Of a stretch of DNA of 64,000 bases, positions 42,002-53,334 are shown in pieces. This DNA comes from Hemileia vastatrix. Lineage: Eukaryota; Basidiomycota; Pucciniomycetes; Pucciniales; Zaghouaniaceae. The translations under genes were made by a program, and so were the position numbers. Within the stretch, counting starts at the first letter, position 1; every line of letters starts with the position of its first letter. Below the pieces are notes generated by a model, which did not search any database, was not told where the DNA came from, and saw nothing but the letters and a program-made list of their open reading frames with translations. The stretch covers positions 12,229,001-12,293,000 of the forward strand of contig JASXTE010000016.1 in the NCBI GenBank assembly GCA_030280995.1. Reading direction: 5' to 3'.

Positions 42002-42019
42002 CCCACGTTGGGTGAAAAC
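42002..42019 (-). other. El-G primer-binding site, degenerate
   Basis: The plus-strand CCCCACGTTGGGTG core is identical to that of El-D, but the last bases next to the LTR differ (GAAAAC instead of CCAGAAA), so the terminal TGG is lost. It lies at the 5' LTR boundary as expected. Confidence 0.65.
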
Positions 42020-43151
42020 TATGGTAAGGTAAACTCTTACAGTCTCCTTGCTGTAAGCAGAATCCGGAGGAGATATGTGGATTTAGCTGAAAACCCTGTC
42101 CTTCCAACAAAAATAACAAAATGGGAATTCTAAATCACTAAGCTAACCTGTCTACTTGGATCTGATTGATAAAAAATAATGAAACTCTAAAATATTTATT
42201 GCTTATTGAGATTTAAATAAAAGTGGCTGTTGAGAAAAGAAATACTGATAACAACAATTAAAGTGTACCAGTGAAAGATCTGTAAAGATTGACTTTTATG
42301 TTTTTATAATAATTTGAGTTTTTATGAGACAGCAATAATCAAGTCCCAGTGGTGAAGACCTTTCTAAAGATACCCTGTATGAAGTGTGATTTAAATTGTT
42401 GAGTAGTATTTCTAAAATGTTATATATAAAATATAAAGTTATAAGGGTATTACAATTTATTTTAATTTGTTGAGTAATAAAAAATGAGACCGTGGTGGTT
42501 AATGATTAAGCTGTATGATGTCTCCCCCCCTCAATTTCGAGTTTGAGAGGTGCTTAAGTATTCCTAGTCACGTGCCTAAGTTTTACCCTCCAGAGCTCTC
42601 CCAGAGTCAATCCGGAGCCTGTACGGAGTCCGTACGGAGTCGAAGTGGAGTCTGTACAGAGTCCAAACGGAGTCCGTCCGGACTTCCGGACTCAATTAGA
42701 ACCTTTAAATCTATAATAAAAAATCTAGAAAAATTACACATGATAGAGCTACTTCCCCTTTACATTCCAAATTAATTTTCGTAGTCTGCGCAGCTCTAAT
42801 TACCCCGTGAAAATTCATCAAAGTTAAGTAATTTCTATAAACGTAAATATTTCTATAGATCTTTAAAATTCTTTTAAAAATATAAGAAAAATAGTAAAAA
42901 TTCTGGAAAAGCTTCCCAAGGTTCTTGAGTGACTTGACTTGATACTTATAAACTTTTCAGACCGTAAAAATAAGTTTTCTCCGTAAAATAAATTGATTTT
43001 GTGTAGGCATTTGCTTTTAACCAAATTTCTTTATATTTAAAACTCAAATAAATTTAATAAAACCCTTTTATAAAATAATAACGCCAATCTTGCATGCCGT
43101 AATAACTCCATTTAGGTACTTAGGTGCCATACTAAACTTTAGGCTACCACA
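42020..43151 (-). repeat. El-G 5' LTR
   Basis: 1132 bp, homologous end to end to 29974-31074. The extra length lies mostly in a larger GGAGTCCGTAC-type tandem array (42602-42693, about seven units against four). Its right flank resumes the El-D LTR. Confidence 0.9.
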
Positions 43152-43650
43152 GCAGGCGGGCCGCCCGACGTCGGAGATGCCGCCTGAAGCGGCCTGGCCT
43201 CCCTGAAGCCAGAAAACCAATAAAAACCACTAATCTACTTAGAAAAATTAGCTACAACTACTAAAACCTTTAAAACACGGAATTTCACTATAACAACATT
43301 GTGACATGAAATATAGAGAAAATTTAGCTCTATCCAATGGTACTAAGCACTTAACCCTAAGACTTAAGGTTAGCCCATAAAACACAAAAAACAAAATTAA
43401 ACAGCAATCTTTTATAAATGAAAAATGAGGAAATGACCCCTTAAAACTCAGAATATGAAAAATGTCTACAAGACATAAAATATAGAGAAAAACCAGGGCT
43501 ATCCAATGATAGTACCCACCTACCCGCAGACCCAATATCCACAGGATAAAACCAGAAAAATACCAAATTTCTTAACAGATTTCAATTAAGACATGCACAA
43601 AAAGCGCCAAATCACACAACAAAGGCCCCTGCCAATGTTGGAAGACCACA
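43152..43650 (-). repeat. El-D 5' LTR, outer part
   Basis: 499 bp matching 10109-10604. With 29376-29973 it gives 1097 bp against 1093 for the 3' LTR. No clean El-G target duplication: the left flank is GGCGG and the right flank GCAGG. Confidence 0.92.
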
Positions 43651-44722
43651 ACGCCACGTGACAAAAGTTTTTGCTGCCAACGGGAATCGAACCACGCTCC
43701 AAAACTTAGGTTCATATACTGACTAAACGTCGTATATATCGTGGTAATTATTGTTATTACTATTTGTGGGTTACTCTTCACTCTTCATTTGCTACGTATT
43801 TCCTTTTACTCAGCACTCTGTAAGTGGCATTAATTTTCTCATTTTACAGGGGGAGGTGTCTGGTAATTTGGAATTTATTTTTTATTATTATATTTTTTAT
43901 TTATTTTTCCTGGTTGACCATAATAGAGCAATAAGTGTTCTTAGTCCCAGAAGTAATAAAATAATTATATTTTAATATTAATTATTTTAATTTTTCAGTT
44001 GACACTTGTCCTGATTAATTCAAATTTTAATTGTTCCAGTTGACAAATTGTCCTGACAATAATATTTTTTTTATTAATAAAATAACTATATTTTAATATT
44101 AATTATTATAATTTTTCAGTTGAAATTTTTCCTGATTAATTTAAATTTTAATTGTTCCAGTTGACAAATTGTCCTGACAATAATTTTTTTTATTAATAAA
44201 TAATTCATATTTAATTAATTCAGTTGACTTTGAGTCCTGGTAGTTCAATAAATTTTTTTAATTAATAAAACTCATATTTAATTACTGCAGTTGACATTAA
44301 GTCCTGGTAGTTAAGTGATCAGTTTAATAAAATTTTAAAATAAAACTTCATATTTAATTACTTCAGTTTACATTAAGTCCTGGTAGTTAAGTGATCAGTT
44401 AAATAAAATTTTTTTTAATAAAGATTCATATTTGATTACTTCAGTTGACAATAAGTCCTGGTAATAAATTAGTTGATTTAAATCCTGAAAATAAATAATT
44501 AAAAATTATTAATAAAAATTTTAATTTATTTCTACAGTTGATTATATTATAATCCTGGTTTTAATTTTTTTTTATTCTTAGTAAATTAATTTTATTTAAG
44601 TTGATTTTTATCCTAAAAAGATTTTTTATTATTATTTTTATTTTATTTCTGTTAAATAAAAATTAAAAATAAAAGACTAATTAATCTTATTGTCTCTTTT
44701 TTCATTTCAGTTAAATCTTAAA
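43651..44722 (+). other. El-E leader, part 2, with tandem hairpin repeats
   Basis: The 5' leader resumes after El-D. 43996-44610 holds about ten spaced copies (40-90 bp apart) of CAGTTGAC, 4-5 bases, GTCCTG, which can pair as CAG..GAC with GTC.CTG. Several copies follow a pyrimidine run and resemble 3' splice sites, as does TTTCATTTCAG at 44700-44710 just before the gag ATG. No gene seen. Confidence 0.7.
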
Positions 44723-47435
44723 ATGACTGACCAAAGTGGTTTTGCTGCACGTGAAGAAGAACTAGACTTAATTGATTATGATGAGCCTACTTCTGTAAGT
44801 TCTCCTTTAACAAGAAGAATTTCTCAAACTAATAAATACTTGCCCCAAACAGGATGTAGAGATGGAAGAAGTAGAAATCCTAGTGGACACTACTCAGGAT
44901 CAGAAGCCAATGATAAACCCACCAGAAGAGCTTCCAAAAGGCTTCAGGATAAAAAAGATGCCGTTGTCCCAGCAGGTAAAGAATCTGTCTACCCACATAA
45001 AGGAGTTAAGGACAGAAAGCTTGAGACTAAAGGTAAGGGTAGATGCCTTGGAAGAAAAGGTGAGAAGAACAGATACTTTTCTCCAAAAGAAGAAGAAACC
45101 TCTTCCTCCCAGGGATCAACAACAATTGGCTCCCCAGTCCCAAGAGAAGGTGGAAGTGTCCAAGTGGCAGTGGGACTGGCTCAACACTCAGTGGGACTAC
45201 TTGGCTCAAAACCAGCATCAGTTACCTCAGGTAGGTCCATCAAGGCCCACCCAGGTCAACCCCACCCCTCCCCACCCTTATTAAGGAGGCAAAAGAAGAA
45301 GGAAGCCCAATATTGTGATACCCAGAAAACCATGGTATGTCCCTCTATTGATTCTCAAGTGCCTTTTCTTGTGGCTGACTCTGTTCCTTCAGGTAAATCT
45401 GGAAGGGAGGATGAAACTTTGAGACTTATAGAGGCTGGGAATAGTAGACAGATATCTCATGTATCTAACCCATTACTTTTAATTGCTACCTCAATGATTA
45501 ATCCTGATATGGCTGTGATTGATGAAACTCTTGACCCTGAGTTCTATGAGATTCTGGAAAGTTACTCAGTTTCCTTATTGAGAAACACTCCAGATGTAGC
45601 AAGAATTAATGATGAGCACTTGAGAGATATTATTGCCAAGCAAAATCATATAGTGAATATTATGCAATTGACTCAGAGATATAATAGTTTGTTAACTGAT
45701 CAGGGTTATCAAGCATTAAGAAGTGAAGCACAGAGAGTCTCTGATGAATTGTCTCATTACAAAGCAACCCATGTAAAGAAAGTTGCTTTATGGAAAAATA
45801 TAAAAAATGATTTGTCTAAACTAAAAGATACTGTATCCGCCTGTTTCCAGGAGGTAGAGATAGATAAGATAAATCTGAAAAGATTGAATGACCATTTGTC
45901 ATCTTTTCAACATAAAAATCAATTATCTTTTGCAACTATCAATGAGAGTTTATCTAGTATTCCAAGAATGAAAACAAGACTAACAACCATTGAAGAAAAA
46001 TTGAACTCAATGTTAAATGACCAAAAATATTCTGACATTTCTGTGAAGGAACATATAGTGCAGGATGCTCAAATAGTACCTGTGGCTAGTTCATCTAAAG
46101 TAAAAATAGCTCCAGAAATACCTGTTGATAACACTGAGTTTCCATCAAAAACTGATGATGCACCAGGATCTGCAACAGAAGGATTAAACAATGAGATTTC
46201 AGCACAATTAGAGAAATTACAGCTGCTTCTTACTCAGAAACAGGCTAGTACTAAGGAGACTCCTTCAAATCAAAAGAAATGGCCAAAACTTGACCAGTAC
46301 CCAACATTTGATGGTGATTCTTCCTCTGATTGGCAACAATTTATATGCAGAATTGATAACTTAAAAAATTCTTACAAACTCCCAGATGATGAAATTGTGT
46401 CCAAGCTAACTTCTTTGCTCACTAATGTTGCCCTGATGTGGTATGAATCTGTTCACCTGGATGGGAATGACTACTCATGGGAGGATTGGAAGAAATTAAT
46501 TAAAGCACAATTCGGTGGCTCCAAGTTCAGAATGGCTCAACAAAGGCAGTATGAGGAAACTAGATATAGCTCTTCTACTGATAAACCTACTGAGTTTTTA
46601 ATGAAACTTTTAAAAATCTTAAGGGCAACGGACCCAAATATGGAGTTTGATTTATGGAAGGACAGGATCCTCTATAAATTAACAATGTCTCTGAGAGACT
46701 TGATAGTGGCTAGGACTGAGTTCTCCAAAGAACCCTCTTCTTTCATTAATACTTGCAATGAGATACTTCTAAACAATAAGTGTGATGCCAGAAGATTCAT
46801 TCCTAGGACCCCTTTGGAGAAACCCTCCACTTACCAACAGAAACCTCTGGAAAAGGTTGGTAAACCTTCTGCCCCTGTTGCACCAAAGAAGTATGCAACA
46901 AACACTTGCTTCAAGTGCAACAAGCCTTGGCAGAAAGGCCATGTTTGTGACAAGAAGATAAATCTTGTGGAACAAACAGAGGAGCATGCTGATGACACAG
47001 TGGCACTGGATGATACATCAAGTGATTGTGCCAGCAATATTTCATATGAATCTCAACAAGAAATCTTGATGCTGGAAGAGGATATCCATTATTTAAATAC
47101 TATTGACATTGATAATAATGATTTATCTACAGTTGGAGATATTGAGATCATAATGAACATTGAGGATAGCTCAATTATTATAGCCCCTCTTAAGGCACCA
47201 GTCTTGATCAATGGAACCAGCATTGAAGTTGTTCTGGATTCTGGAGCTGGAGGAAGTGTAGTATCTGAAAGAGCACTTGCTTCTGTAGATCAAGACAATA
47301 AATCTAAACTGATGCCTATAATTTCTGAAAATTGGAGAGGGTATGGCTCTGTTTTGTCCCCCATTGGTAAATACAAAGCCACAGTGTTTTTTAAATACAA
47401 CCATGGTTTTGTAAAAGCTATTAGTGGTTTGTTGT
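44723..47435 (+). pseudogene. El-E gag and retropepsin
   Basis: From ATG 44723 (MTDQSGFAAREEELDLIDYD), a long open frame: disordered basic N-terminus; helical region; capsid from about residue 518 (KWPKLDQYPTFDGDSSSDWQ); zinc knuckle CFKCNKPWQKGHVC (about 46908-46949); acidic spacer; retropepsin VVLDSGAGGSVVS near residue 836. A 1-base deletion near 47410-47430 relative to El-A ends the frame, after which coding continues in the next frame. Otherwise clean through gag. Confidence 0.9.
44862..45284 (+). CDS. Overlapping +1-frame ORF in El-E gag: coiled coil plus Trp motif, putative
   Basis: 140 residues, +1 relative to gag. It contains a heptad-rich helix (LSQQVKNLSTHIKELRTESL onward), a KKKKPLPP hinge and the motif VSKWQWDWLNTQW, then a Pro-rich end. 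El-F encodes VDKWKWDWFHQQW at the same place and in the same relative frame. Between the two, every Trp codon is kept and several changes fall on third positions of this frame. It may be a separate protein or the true N-terminus of Gag reached by splicing or frameshifting. Confidence 0.5.
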   Translation: MEEVEILVDTTQDQKPMINPPEELPKGFRIKKMPLSQQVKNLSTHIKELRTESLRLKVRVDALEEKVRRTDTFLQKKKKPLPPRDQQQLAPQSQEKVEVSKWQWDWLNTQWDYLAQNQHQLPQVGPSRPTQVNPTPPHPY

Positions 47436-50400
47436 CATGAAAAATGATAACTTGAGCAATTGGTTTATTGTAGGGAACAATATTTTAACCAAGTATGGCA
47501 TAAAATTGGATCCTTCAAACCAATGTTTCACAATGGGGATGAATGGGAAGAGAAAATTTAAGATTTCCTCCCCTAAAAAATTATTAAAACCAGAATTGGA
47601 CACATGTAGTTCTGTGGTTAAATATAAAGGAAGATCTACAAAATAAATTCATGCCCTTATGTCTGAAATTGACAATGCTTCTTTTGGAGAACAACTTTCT
47701 GGTGAGGATAAAGATTCCATCATTAACTTGATAAAATCTTTTCCTATGGCCTTTGCTCATGGGTCACATGAACTGGGATTAGTTAAAGAGGAAATGAAAC
47801 TTTCATTGTCTTGCCCATTAACTGATATACCACCTAGTTTAAAGAAGAAGCCTTATCCTGCTTATCCCACAAAGAGAAAAGATATTGAAGATAATATCTC
47901 TAACCTTTTAAAAATGAATATTATTGAAAAGGTAGTTGAAACACCTAAATATTGTGTTATCTCACCTGTCCTAATTTCTTATGAGAAAGATAAAGCCATG
48001 TTATGTGGTGATTATAGAGCACTAAACAATTATAATGTTGATGATATCTATCCTTTACCTAGAATCAGCTCTATACATGCTACTTTACAGGGTGCTAAAT
48101 ATATCAGCTGTTTGGATGGTAATAAGGGATATCACTAGGTACCTGTTGAGAAAAATTCTCAGAACCTTCTGATGATTGCCACTCATTTGGGTATTTATAA
48201 GTATATTAGGATGCCATTTGGCCCTAAAAATGCCCCTTCAGTTTTTCAAAAAGTTATGAATAACACATTCCATCAAGAGATAATTGAAGGATGGCTGATG
48301 GTTTATATTGATGATATCATTATATTCTCAAAAACATTTGAGGACCATCTTAAACACCTGTGTAAAGTATTCCAGAAGCTGGATGAAATAAATATGACAC
48401 TTGCTTTGAAGAAATGTAAATTTGGTTTCCATTCTTTAAAAGTTCTTGGTCATGTTGTTTCAGGCTTACAGATATGTGTTGACCAGAACAAAGTGGCAGC
48501 CATACAACACGTGAAGGCTCCTACAACAGTAAGAGAGCTCCAAAGTTTTTTGGGAATGTGTAAATACAATAGACAGTATATTAAAAATTACCAAGTCATA
48601 GCTTTACCCCTTACCCAATTAACTAGAAAGGATGTTGCTTTTGTCTGGAATAGTGAAAGACAAAGAGCCTTTGACACTATGAAACACTGTTTGATGTCAG
48701 CACCAATTCTTGCTTTACCTGACTTTAATTAACCATTTGTTTTGTACACTGATGCCAGTTTCGTTGGTCTTGGTGCTGCCCTCCACCAAAAACAAGTGAT
48801 AAATGATAAATTTTCAGAAGTAGTAATTTGTTATATTTCAAGAACCTTGAGAAATAGTGAATTGAAATATGGTGCTACTCAATTAGAGTGTTTAGCTGTA
48901 GTATGGGCTCTAGAAAAGCTTCATTATTACCTAGATGACCAGAAATTTGAACTTGTCACTGACTGCAATGCAGTTAAATCCCTTTTAAACTTGAAAACAC
49001 CTAACAGACATATGTTCAGATGGCAGCTGGCTGTTCAAGAGTACAGAGGGAGAATGACAATTATTCATAGGGCTGGTATTGTTCACTCAAATGTGGATAT
49101 GTTATCAAGGTTACCTTTACCAAATGATGACTCTAATCCTGCTTATGATCCTGAGGATGAAATTATTCATATTCATGGGATACATGTGGTTGATATGGAG
49201 GAAGAGCTATTACAGCTTATTCTGGAATCATATGATAAGGACACTGACTTGAAAAAGTTATGCACCATATTAAATGATCCAAAGAATGCTTCAATACAAG
49301 CATTAATTAAAACCCTTCCACTAAAGTACCAAAAAGCTTTGGAAAAAGGTAAATTTTCAATTGATGAAGGATATCTATATTATAGAAGAAAGTTGAGTAA
49401 TTTTATTGTTATTCCTCCTTCTATGAAAGAAATCATCTTGAAAATTTGTCATGATGACATATTAGCTGGACATTTTGATCTTGACAAAACAATGATCAGA
49501 GTTAAGAACACTGCTTGGTGGGCTAATATGTCTGAAGACACAAAATTATATGTTGAATCTTGTGATTCTTTCCAAAAATCAAAAAGATTAACTGGTAAAA
49601 GAGCAGGATTAATGCAACATATTGAACCTCCTGATGCTCCATGGCAAATAATAAGCATGGATTTTGTAACAGGATTACCTATTGCTGGTAAAGACAGTTA
49701 TAACTCTTGTTGGGTTATTGTGGACAGATTCACAAAAATGTGTAAATTTATCCCTACCCACAAGGATGTTTCCACTAAAGAATTAGCTTTCTTATGGTGG
49801 TCTCATATGTTTAATACTGCTGGTTTTCCTAAACCATAATCTCTGACAGAGACCCTAAATTTACTTCTGAATTTTGGATGTCTCTGATGTATGTTTGTGG
49901 TCGTGATCTGAAACTTTCTACTGCCCATCACCCTCAGACTGATGGTTTAGCTGAAAGAATGATTCAGACTTTAGAGGACATGATAAGAAGATATTGTGCC
50001 TTTGGCCTTGAGTATAAAGATAATGACAGATTCACTCATGATTGGGTTACCTTACTTCCTGGGTTAGAATTCGCTTATAATAGCACTGTTCATTCTGTTA
50101 CTCAAAGAAAGCCTTTTGAGCTCTGGCTTGGATATGTTCCAAACAATCCTGCCCAAATTCTCAATAACAAAATACCTAAATTGGATATAGATCCTGATGT
50201 AAAATCTTTTCTTCAAATGCAACAACTATGTAGAAATCATGCTCAAAAATGTATTGAAAAATCATTTGAATATGAGAAGAAAAGATGGGACAAATCCCAT
50301 AAAGAATACACTTTTAAAAAGGGTGATGAAGTGTTGATTTCTACAGTCCACTTCAACTTACAAGGTAATAACGAATTGAAAGAACCATTCGTTGGTCCAT

Positions 50401-50744
50401 TTGTTGTCAGAAGAATGATTGGAGATAATGCAGTTGAAGTTATTCTGTATTCTCCATATGACAGAAAACATCCTGTTTTTCCAATATCTCTTTTGAAACC
50501 TTACACATCCAATAGTGATTTATTTCCAAAAAGGAGGGATAGACCAAAGAAAACCTCAAATGAAATCACTGAAACAGCAGAAATTGAAAAAATTTTAAAT
50601 GACAGAATAGTCACTTCTGAAAAGGGTACAGAATACTTATTGAGATTCAAGAATAAATCATCTGAATATGATTCTTGGATACCTGGGAAGGAGATATCTA
50701 ATCTTCCTACTCTACTAAAAAAGTATAAAAAGAAAAAATCATAG
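47436..50744 (+). pseudogene. El-E pol: RT, RNase H, integrase, chromodomain
   Basis: Coding continues with the protease end (IVGNNILTKYGIKLDPSN), then RT with MPFGPKNAPSVFQ and YIDD (about 48304), RNase H (YTDASFVGLGAALHQ, about 48742) and the integrase zinc finger with CDSF instead of CDSC (49561-49572). The DDE core has SMDFVTGLP, then SDRDPKFTSEFW-like sequence after a 1-base deletion near 49833, then QTDGLAERMIQ. GPF module EPFVGPFVVRRMIGDNAVEV and chromodomain EYLLRFKNKSSEYDSWIPG end at 50744. Lesions: stops near 47644, 48137 (CAG to TAG) and 48730, and the frameshift. Few enough that the element was recently functional. Confidence 0.9.
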
Positions 50745-50761
50745 CATTTTTTTTTATTGTT

Positions 50762-50778
50762 TTTTTAGAGTGAGGGAG
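50762..50778 (+). other. El-E polypurine tract
   Basis: A T-rich run, then AGAGTGAGGGAG directly before the 3' LTR. Confidence 0.75.
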
Positions 50779-51583
50779 TGAAAGCCAGGCTACTAGACTT
50801 ACCCAGTGAAATAATTAATTATTTACTGGATGAAGACGCACCTTATCATTTTAATTATTATTTAATTATAAATTAGTTACATTAAAATTACTTATAATAA
50901 ATTAACTAATTACAGAATGATAAAATTAAATGAATAATTAAAATTAAAATATAAAATTGTCCCTTATATTTTTCTCTAACACCGTGCTCATTTGACAGGT
51001 TGGAAAAAATAAAAATTTATATTAAAAAATAGATTTTAAGTTAAAATAATATTTTAATATTCAAATAATATTAAATATATACAAAAAATTCAAATTTCTT
51101 ATTTAGAACTGATTTCTACAGTAAATATTAAATAAATTGATGCATTTCTGACATACTCTGTAAATACATCTTTTTGATGCCTTCTTTTTAGAACAACTTT
51201 ATTATTTAAAATTACTCCTTCTGGAATATTCTTTTATCTCTCTCATACTACTGTTTTTAGAATTTGTTTGTCGTGCTTTGTCTCTCCTTTGCCTATATAA
51301 GGCCTCTCTTTTGGTTATTTTTTAATCATTCCTTTACTACATCATTTTATTACAACAATAACCAATCAAAACTTATTCTTATACTCTATATCATTAGTAT
51401 TTACAATAGCGTGATTCTAATCTATAAATTATATTAATATTTTAATCCTACCTCTTTTAATTAAGTAAAATAATCATCTTTGAATTAAGAAATATGTACA
51501 AATTTGTTGAGAGTCCATTTAAACCTTTAAAATCCTCGTAAAACTTCATACCAAAACTTCTAGACCAAAAGCGTACCTTGACA
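50779..51583 (+). repeat. El-E 3' LTR
   Basis: 805 bp. The start is mutated (TGAAAGCC instead of TGTCATCC) and the end is ACCTTGACA. It pairs with 8586-9389. Followed by GAGGG (51584-51588), the right target-duplication copy. Confidence 0.92.
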
Positions 51584-51590
51584 GAGGGTG

Positions 51591-51650
51591 TGTCAGCCAG
51601 TCTGCTAGACTTATCCGGTAAAATAATGAATTATCTACTGGGATGAAACC
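51591..51650 (+). repeat. El-B 3' LTR fragment
   Basis: TGTCAGCCAGTCTGCTAGAC... matches the start of the El-E LTR type but is separate from it. With GAGGGTG before it, it continues the El-B polypurine tract broken at 8585. It is cut after 60 bp by the El-F LTR. Confidence 0.82.
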
Positions 51651-52826
51651 TGTCAGCATAGATATTCCTAGGACTGAATATTTCATATACTTAAAATAAG
51701 ATAACTTTAAGTACATTAAGTTATATATCTTAAAAATAAGGTTAAAAAATAATATATATGATTATATTACATATATATATAATTATTACTCTATTATATA
51801 AATTATAGTAGTTTAAATAGCTTATACATAACCTAAAAATACTTATTAAGGTGTTAATAGAGTCATAATATACTTATATTAAGTGATATTAAGTAATTAT
51901 TGACATACATAAGCTTATATGTATGCATAAATATCATATTCAGTGAAATATGCAGTATATTATGTATCTTTGAGTATATAAGTGGTTTTTAGCCTCTTAG
52001 TAGCCTATAACCTTTGTTTTTCTTCTTATTTTAGGTCATATGGGCGTATCCAGTGGACTCACAACGCCTACAGAAGCATAAACATCTATTTCAGGCGCAT
52101 ACACTCAGTCTGGACAACTTAATCTGCTTCCTTGGATGGATATTCATGGATTTATGGGTTGGGAGGTCATTTCTGGGTTAATATGGATGCTTGGGGATGT
52201 TATTGGGGGCTTTAAAATTTTATTTGTTTCCTTTATATGCTTTGGGTTTCATTATATTCACTGTGGATGAGTTATTTTACCTGTTTCTTTATGGTATACG
52301 CTTTTATCTGGATTTTCTATTTATGGTATGGGTCTGTGTTATCATTAATTGTGATGGAGGGTCCTTACTGGAGGTCTGGGTGTTGAATTTTCTTGAAGTT
52401 GACTCCATGGGGAGGTGATGGGCCCTCACAGTTCTGTAATTGCTGGGGATAGCAGTGACATCATCTGGATTGAAGGTCTGTGCACTCCAGTGGAGTTTGG
52501 TATAATTAAGGGAGGATTTTGACGGTTATTAGACATCATTCACTTACTAAAATTCAAATATACATTATAAAACAATTATAATTACTCAAATATATATTAT
52601 AAAGCCATTATAAATTGATATTATCTTTATATAAGCTATAACTATATTATATTAATCTATTTTCCACCACTAGCACACATTTAAATCCAAGTATTGTGAG
52701 TTTTATTTGAGTGTAACTATTTTATTAGACTTCCCCTGAGGTTTAATTACTAAATTATTTATTAAAAATTAGTAGGACCATTAAAAAATACTATTAAATA
52801 ATACTTAAATACTAGATACACTTACA
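51651..52826 (+). repeat. El-F 5' LTR
   Basis: 1176 bp, TGTCAGCATAGA...CACTTACA, aligned along its length with the El-A 3' LTR. A TATA box (TATATAAG) lies near 51975. It is followed by A and the primer-binding site TTGGGGGTCTTTTC at 52828. Confidence 0.88.
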
Positions 52827-53334
52827 ATTGGGGGTCTTTTCTTTGTTTTTTACTTATTATTTAGTATAAGCCTTGGGACATTATTTTTACTTAAGTATAG
52901 CTCAAAATAACCAAATATTTGGGTTTCTGCATATTAGTGGGTCATCATAACTCAGTGATTGCGTAAAAGAACCCTTATAATGATTGTACTAATTTTTTAT
53001 AATAAAAATTAGGTATTTACAGTAGTAACTGTACCCAATATAAACCCAATTTCACTTGGTATTTGGTCACCAATATAACATCCAATTAAATTTGTATTTG
53101 GTTAAAGCTTGGTAAGCTATTAATTAACCCTTATAAAGGTCTAGTTAAACTTATTATTTTATTTTTAATAGATTTTTTTGAATTTTACTTACATTTTATT
53201 TAAATAAATAAAGATTTAAATTCAGGGTAAGCTCCAGTGCATTTTATTAGTAATAACATTGCTAATACTTTTAATCTACTAGTTCCAATAGGTTTTCCTT
53301 TCTGTAGAAGTGATATATTGTTATTTTCATTAAT
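52827..53334 (+). other. El-F primer-binding site and leader
   Basis: TTGGGGGTC at 52828-52836 is the same as in El-C. The remaining 500 bases are AT-rich with no gene seen. Confidence 0.65.

Noticed and set aside
43665..43745. tRNA-like stretch on the minus strand (GGTTCGATTCC B-box-like, TTTAGTCAGT D-arm-like)
   Set aside because: The T-stem pairs at only two positions and the acceptor arms do not pair, so it is not a tRNA gene. It is at most a relic or chance match in the El-E leader.
47640..48735. RIP-like C-to-T decay as the cause of stops in El-E
   Set aside because: Some stops fit CAG to TAG, but others, and the single-base deletions, do not. Without alignment counts the pattern is not supported.
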